A stretch of DNA of 35,336 bases from an uncultured Clostridia bacterium. GTDB taxonomy: Bacteria; Bacillota; Clostridia; Lachnospirales; Anaerotignaceae. The notes beneath the pieces were generated by a model. That model was not told the DNA's origin, searched no databases, and saw only the letters and a list, made by a program, of their open reading frames with translations. A program made the position numbers and the translations under genes. Below are positions 31,772 through 35,336 of this stretch, in pieces. Location: NCBI GenBank assembly GCA_944380455.1, contig CALWHR010000008.1, positions 1 to 35,336 on the forward strand, written 5' to 3'. Every line of letters starts with the position of its first letter. The stretch's first letter is position 1.

Positions 31772-32911
31772 ATGAACATAAAAGAAAAAGCTATTGAGTA
31801 TACAGCAGCTCTTTCCAAAATAAATTCATTTAATTTAGAAGGCAAAAGGGAAGCCTTAAAGTATGCTCAAAGCATTATTTCACAAAATACCAATGCTGAA
31901 ATTACAATGTATGACTTTGACACAGATGCGCCTTTTTTAACAGCATCAGTTAAAGGCTCTGGCTCTGATTTTAAACTTCTTTTAGAAGGTCATCTTGACG
32001 TTGTTTCACCTGAGGGCATGGAAAATCCATTTAGTGCCGAAATAAAAGACGGCATTATGTACGGCCGAGGTGTTGCCGACATGAAAGGCGGCTGCGGCGC
32101 TATAATTTCAGCTTTTATTGCTGCTGCAAATGACAGCGGACTTAAAGGCCAGTTATACCTTATGCTATCTACCGATGAGGAATATGCCGGAGAAGAAATA
32201 AAAACAGCTCTTTCAAAAGAATATCTGCCTAAAGTAGACTTTGCCATGATATCTGAACCAACAAATTTACAAATTCATACGGCACATAAAGGCGAGGCTT
32301 GGATGGAAGTTGAGTTTTTCGGCAAAAGCGCACACTCCAGCATACCCCACTTAGGAAAAAACGCCATATACATGGCAGCGGAATTTATAATAGAGGTTAA
32401 AAAGCTTATAGCCTCATATAAAGACAAGGCACACCCTATATATGGTACTCCTGCCATGAGTGTAGGCGTAATAGAAGGCGGCTCAACACCTAATGTAGTG
32501 CCGCCATATGCCAAAGTAACAATAGACAAAAGATATCTTCCAGGCGGCAGTGCAGAAGAATTTAAGGAAGAAATAGACACAATTATTAATAAATTAAGCG
32601 CCGATGACCCAGATTTTAAAGCCAAAGCCACTATAACAGGCAACTGGAACCCTGTTTTAACCGACAGGGAAAACAAAGACTTTTTAACAATAAAAAGCGT
32701 TATAGACAAAATTTTAGGCTCTGACACACCTTTAGGCGTTATGACAGGCTGGGGAGAAGGCGGATTTATAAATATGTACGGTATACCTGTTGTGTATTTC
32801 GGCCCAGGAGACTTTAAATTTGCTCATACACCAAACGAACAGATACCATTAAGCCATATTGAAAAAGCCGCTGAGGCTTATTATAATATAGTTAAAAAAT
32901 TATGTTTTTAA
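31772..32911 (+). CDS. M20-family metallohydrolase (ArgE/DapE/CPG2-like)
   Basis: Di-zinc amidohydrolase/peptidase, 379 residues, cytoplasmic. Metal and catalytic residues are all there: EGHLDVV (His74, Asp76), GRGVADMKGG (Asp103, bridging), STDEEYAG (Glu136 catalytic, Glu137 metal), AMISEPTN (Glu) and FAHTPNE (His). The dimerisation domain starts with HTAHKGEAWMEVEFFGKSAHSS. M20 enzymes of this type remove N-acyl or peptide groups from amino acids (ArgE, DapE). Here the substrate could be an N-acyl derivative of the transported compound. The ATG follows directly on the BCCT stop codon, with the ribosome site (GGACGTGGA) within the BCCT end. MmuM-like gene follows after 14 bases. Confidence 0.88.
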   Translation: MNIKEKAIEYTAALSKINSFNLEGKREALKYAQSIISQNTNAEITMYDFDTDAPFLTASVKGSGSDFKLLLEGHLDVVSPEGMENPFSAEIKDGIMYGRGVADMKGGCGAIISAFIAAANDSGLKGQLYLMLSTDEEYAGEEIKTALSKEYLPKVDFAMISEPTNLQIHTAHKGEAWMEVEFFGKSAHSSIPHLGKNAIYMAAEFIIEVKKLIASYKDKAHPIYGTPAMSVGVIEGGSTPNVVPPYAKVTIDKRYLPGGSAEEFKEEIDTIINKLSADDPDFKAKATITGNWNPVLTDRENKDFLTIKSVIDKILGSDTPLGVMTGWGEGGFINMYGIPVVYFGPGDFKFAHTPNEQIPLSHIEKAAEAYYNIVKKLCF

Positions 32912-32925
32912 CGGAGGTATAATAA

Positions 32926-33873
32926 ATGCGTCAGAACTTTACCGATGTATTAAATAAATCAGGCATTATAGTTATAGACGGCGCTATGGCTACAGAACTT
33001 GAAGCCATGGGCTGCAACTTAAATGATGAGCTTTGGAGCGCCAAAATACTGGCTGAAAACCCGGAGCTTATTAAAAAAGTACATATCAGCTATTTTAAAT
33101 CAGGAGCAGACTGCTCAACAAGTGCCAGCTATCAGGCTACCGTTCCGGGATTTATTAAAAAAGGCTTTACAAAGGAACAGGCAGAAAAACTTATTACAGA
33201 TTCCGTAAAAATACTTATTTCCGCCCGTGATGAATGGTGGGAAAGTGAAGGCAAAAACTCCGGCCGTGTTCTGCCTATTATAAGCGCCGCCGTAGGACCT
33301 TACGGCGCATATCTTGCCGACGGCTCAGAATACAGAGGAAACTACAATATTTCAAAAGAAGAATTAAAAGCCTTCCATAAAGACAGAATAGAACTGCTTT
33401 GGAATGCCGGAAGTGATATTTTAGCTGTAGAAACTATTCCATCCCTTGACGAAGCTTTAATTATAGCTGAAATAGTTAAAGAGCTTAACGCTAAATGCTG
33501 GATTTCTTTCAGCTGCAAAAATAACACTGATATAAGCGAAGGCACAAAAATTAAGGACTGTGCCAAAGCTTTAAGCACTTACGACTGTGTTGAGGCTGTA
33601 GGCATAAACTGCACAGCTCCTGAATTTGTGCCAAGCCTTATAAAAGAAGCAAAAGCAGGTGGCACAAAGCCTGTTGTTGTATATCCTAACAGCGGAGAAA
33701 CTTATGACCCTGTTACCAAAACATGGCGCGGCAGAAGCGACGGCAGAACGTACGGCTCTATGGCCAGTGAGTGGATAGACTGCGGAGCGACAATAATAGG
33801 CGGCTGCTGCCGCACTACACCAGCAAATATACAGGAAGTTCGCGATGTAGTTGATAAAAAGCTTAATAAATAA
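32926..33873 (+). CDS. mmuM: Homocysteine S-methyltransferase (MmuM type)
   Basis: Zinc-dependent methyltransferase that makes methionine from homocysteine with S-methylmethionine (or SAM) as donor; 315 residues, full length. The three zinc ligands are visible: Cys229 in GINCTAP and Cys294/Cys295 in GGCCRTTP. IVIDGAMATELEAMGCNL at the start and AAVGPYGAYLADGSEYRGNY strongly match MmuM and not MetH or vertebrate BHMT. It is the last gene of the lyase-BCCT-M20-mmuM unit, with a strong GGAGGT ribosome site and a terminator after it. In E. coli the partner is the MmuP permease; here a BCCT transporter occupies that place. Confidence 0.92.
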   Translation: MRQNFTDVLNKSGIIVIDGAMATELEAMGCNLNDELWSAKILAENPELIKKVHISYFKSGADCSTSASYQATVPGFIKKGFTKEQAEKLITDSVKILISARDEWWESEGKNSGRVLPIISAAVGPYGAYLADGSEYRGNYNISKEELKAFHKDRIELLWNAGSDILAVETIPSLDEALIIAEIVKELNAKCWISFSCKNNTDISEGTKIKDCAKALSTYDCVEAVGINCTAPEFVPSLIKEAKAGGTKPVVVYPNSGETYDPVTKTWRGRSDGRTYGSMASEWIDCGATIIGGCCRTTPANIQEVRDVVDKKLNK

Positions 33874-33883
33874 CAACAAAACC

Positions 33884-33913
33884 AAAACGCCTGGTTAATA
33901 AACCGGGCGTTTT
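33884..33913 (+). terminator. Terminator of lyase/BCCT/M20/mmuM unit
   Basis: AAAACGCCTGGTT-AATA-AACCGGGCGTTTT (one T-G pair), followed by ATTTTAT. Confidence 0.88.
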
Positions 33914-33922
33914 ATTTTATAT

Positions 33923-34555
33923 TTATAATTTGCAGTATTCAAATTTCAATCCTGTCTTATCCGACAAAAATTCTTCAAACAAATCGTCACTGCTGTTGAA
34001 AATAGAATTAACTGCAAAAATTATTAGGCTTTCTTTGAAAAAAATTACATAAAAATCATCTGTCTTTGTTAAAAGACTAATATCGCAGTATTTTATAAAA
34101 TTATCTTCCTGTAACTCAAAACCTTCTTCATTAAATATTATTTCGTATTCCTTTACATCTTCAACAGCATTAATTAAAAGCTGTGCGGATTTATTAAGGC
34201 TTTTGCTGTATCCACCACCACATCTGAATACAAAAAACAAACCAATAGCCATGGTTATTGAGCTTACAATAAGCGGAACTAAAAGTTCCTGAATATCAGT
34301 TACGCTTGGTATAAAAAGAAATAAACTCATTAAAAATATAAATAATCCCCATATTCTGTATCTTTTTATACGACGATTAATAATTTCTTCGGAAACATGT
34401 CTGTGCCTTTTAAATTTATCACATATTTTCCATAAAAAAGGCAGTTTTTTTCTTGAATTAAGCTCGGTTATTTTTCTTAAAGGCTCAATTAACTGCTCCC
34501 GGGCGTTTTTAAAAGAATGTATGCTGAATGATTCTGTTCTGAAAATAAACTCCAC
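33923..34555 (-). CDS. YcxB-like membrane protein
   Basis: A 210-residue protein of unknown function. A basic N-terminal part is followed by two hydrophobic segments (WGLFIFLMSLFLFIPSV and LLVPLIVSSITMAIGLFFVF) and a C-terminal soluble domain. That domain contains IIFNEEGFELQEDNFIKYCD, then LLTKTDDFYVIFFKESLIIF, the pattern of YcxB-type proteins (PH-like fold). Start is GTG 34555 with an AGGCGGTG site upstream. It begins 13 bases after the stop of the YbjQ-like gene, so the two form an operon. Confidence 0.68.
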   Translation of the reverse strand: MEFIFRTESFSIHSFKNAREQLIEPLRKITELNSRKKLPFLWKICDKFKRHRHVSEEIINRRIKRYRIWGLFIFLMSLFLFIPSVTDIQELLVPLIVSSITMAIGLFFVFRCGGGYSKSLNKSAQLLINAVEDVKEYEIIFNEEGFELQEDNFIKYCDISLLTKTDDFYVIFFKESLIIFAVNSIFNSSDDLFEEFLSDKTGLKFEYCKL

Positions 34556-34568
34556 AAAACACCGCCTT

Positions 34569-34880
34569 TTATTTGAATTTAACAGCCGTTCCGTACATCA
34601 GTATTTCGGAAGCTCCCTGCATAACCGAAGAAGTGGCAAATCTTACATTTATAACAGCATCTGCACCTAAATTACGCGCTTCGTTAATCATTCTTTCTTC
34701 AGCAATCTCCCTTGCTTTTTCTATCATTTCTGTATAACCCTGGATTTCACCGCCAATTATTGTTTTAAGGCTTGCGCCTATATCATGTCCTATATTTCTG
34801 GATTGCACAGTACAACCTTTAACAATACCAATTATATCATAATCCTTTCCCGGTATATCCGGTGTTGTTGTTACTAACAT
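34569..34880 (-). CDS. YbjQ-family protein
   Basis: A 103-residue cytoplasmic protein, the normal length for YbjQ (PF01906). It has GKDYDIIGIVKGCTVQSRNIGHDIGA, the G-x-V-xG segment; EARNLGADAVINVRFAT in the middle; and ILMYGTAVKF at the end. The family forms a pentameric beta-barrel annotated as 'putative heavy-metal-binding' without a proven role. AAAGGAG lies 9 bases before the ATG. An extended -10 (TGTTATAAT, 34914-34906) lies upstream. It is first of a two-gene operon with the YcxB-like gene. Confidence 0.88.
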   Translation of the reverse strand: MLVTTTPDIPGKDYDIIGIVKGCTVQSRNIGHDIGASLKTIIGGEIQGYTEMIEKAREIAEERMINEARNLGADAVINVRFATSSVMQGASEILMYGTAVKFK

Positions 34881-34905
34881 TTAAGTCACTCCTTTCGTTT
34901 TTATG

Positions 34906-34914
34906 ATTATAACA
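34906..34914 (-). promoter_or_regulatory. Extended -10 of ybjQ operon
   Basis: TGTTATAAT read on the minus strand; no clear -35. Confidence 0.5.
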
Positions 34915-34975
34915 TTTTCAGTATAAATATTGTTGAAATACATTTACAATTAAAAATATCTTAATATCTTTAAAT

Positions 34976-35005
34976 ACAAAAAAAGCACACAAATTATGTG
35001 TGCTT
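34976..35005 (-). terminator. Terminator of the rRNA-tRNA operon
   Basis: AAGCACACA (35005-34997 on the minus strand), loop, TGTGTGCTT (34991-34983) and a run of seven or more Ts, starting only a few bases after tRNA-fMet. Confidence 0.9.
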
Positions 35006-35010
35006 CCAAA

Positions 35011-35084
<74 letters not shown>

Positions 35085-35101
35085 ATATTAAAATGATAAA
35101 A

Positions 35102-35174
35102 AGCCGATGAACGGACTCGAACCGTTAACCTGCTGATTACAAGTCAGCTGCTCTGCCAATTGAGCCACATCGGC
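35102..35174 (-). tRNA. tRNA-Thr (TGT)
   Basis: A 73-nt cloverleaf: acceptor GCCGATG/CATCGGC, anticodon loop CTTGTAA with TGT, T-loop GTTCGAGTC. No encoded CCA. It lies 60 bases after the 23S 3' end and 17 bases before tRNA-fMet. Confidence 0.95.
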
Positions 35175-35234
35175 ATTGTCTGTACCTTCAAAACTGAATA
35201 AAGAGCTTCCATCTTTCATCGAGCCGCTTTTTCC

Positions 35235-35336
35235 TTGGTCAAGCCCTCGGTCTATTAGTACCAGTCAGCTTAATACATTACTGCACTTACACCTCTGGCC
35301 TATCTACCTTGTAGTCTTCAAGGGACCTTACTTGCT
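35235..35336 (-). rRNA. 23S rRNA, 3' end (partial)
   Basis: The minus strand reads toward the conserved 3' terminus: AGTAAGGTCCCTTGAAGACT near the window edge, then GGTACTAATAGACCGAGGGC and TTGACCAAGG. This matches the universal ending 'ACTAAT.GACCGAGG.CTT.ACC'. The 3' end is placed near 35235; the rest lies beyond the window. Confidence 0.93.

Overview
The window is AT-rich chromosomal DNA from an anaerobic, low-GC Firmicute, most likely a gut Clostridia/Lachnospiraceae-type organism. The reasons are strong AGGAGG-type ribosome sites, TTGACA/TATAAT-like promoters, intrinsic terminators after almost every unit, a TRAP solute-binding lipoprotein, a CaiB/BaiF CoA-transferase, ferredoxin-type proteins and no respiratory genes. 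It is a mosaic of short transcription units on both strands, ending on the right in the 3' end of an rRNA operon.

Region by region. 1-1145 (+): the end of an L-lactate/2-hydroxyacid dehydrogenase gene cut by the left edge, plus a small Cys-rich protein. 1198-3524 (-): a GNAT acetyltransferase and ilvD. 3858-6249: a CocE-like hydrolase (+) facing a nitroreductase (-). 6467-7706 (+): a split ThrE/YjjP-YjjB-like exporter. 7752-11265 (-): an amidohydrolase-yhdT-panF operon. 11443-11973 (-): a PAP2 phosphatase. 12177-12581 (+): a C_GCAxxG_C_C protein, followed directly by an IS200-type element (12581-13280). 13399-14553 (-): a dctP-like TRAP binding lipoprotein with no DctQ/DctM nearby. 15163-16776 (+): a secreted copper-amine-oxidase-N-domain protein. 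16849-19143 (-): a NapH-like Fe-S membrane protein, a ferredoxin and an M18 aminopeptidase. 19289-21025 (-): a GntR regulator with lrgA and lrgB, behind a perfect 17-bp-spacer promoter that carries a TTGGT-n3-ACCAA operator. 21355-23475 (+): an LTA-synthase-like sulfatase. 23543-24496 (-): a Ca2+/Na+ exchanger. 24716-25939 (-): a family III CoA-transferase. 26408-27799 (-): a MATE exporter. 28093-33873 (+): a MerR regulator and a four-gene unit. 33923-34880 (-): YcxB-like and YbjQ-like proteins. 34976-35336 (-): terminator, tRNA-fMet, tRNA-Thr and the 23S rRNA 3' end.

The most interesting part is 28093-33873. A MerR-type regulator lies just upstream of a promoter with the diagnostic 19-bp MerR spacer. 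That promoter drives a Cys/Met-type PLP lyase, a CaiT-like BCCT transporter, an M20 hydrolase and a MmuM-like homocysteine S-methyltransferase. I read this as a putative uptake and methyl-transfer module for S-methylmethionine or another sulfonium/betaine compound. It appears to be decaying in this strain: the lyase has an in-frame TAA at codon 65, and the MerR gene has no ATG/GTG/TTG at the expected start.

Second in interest is the IS200-type element. Its transposase leader can form a 17-bp perfect stem that buries the ribosome site, and its other end holds a row of four different palindromes. All functional statements rest on reading motifs and context; no database search was run.
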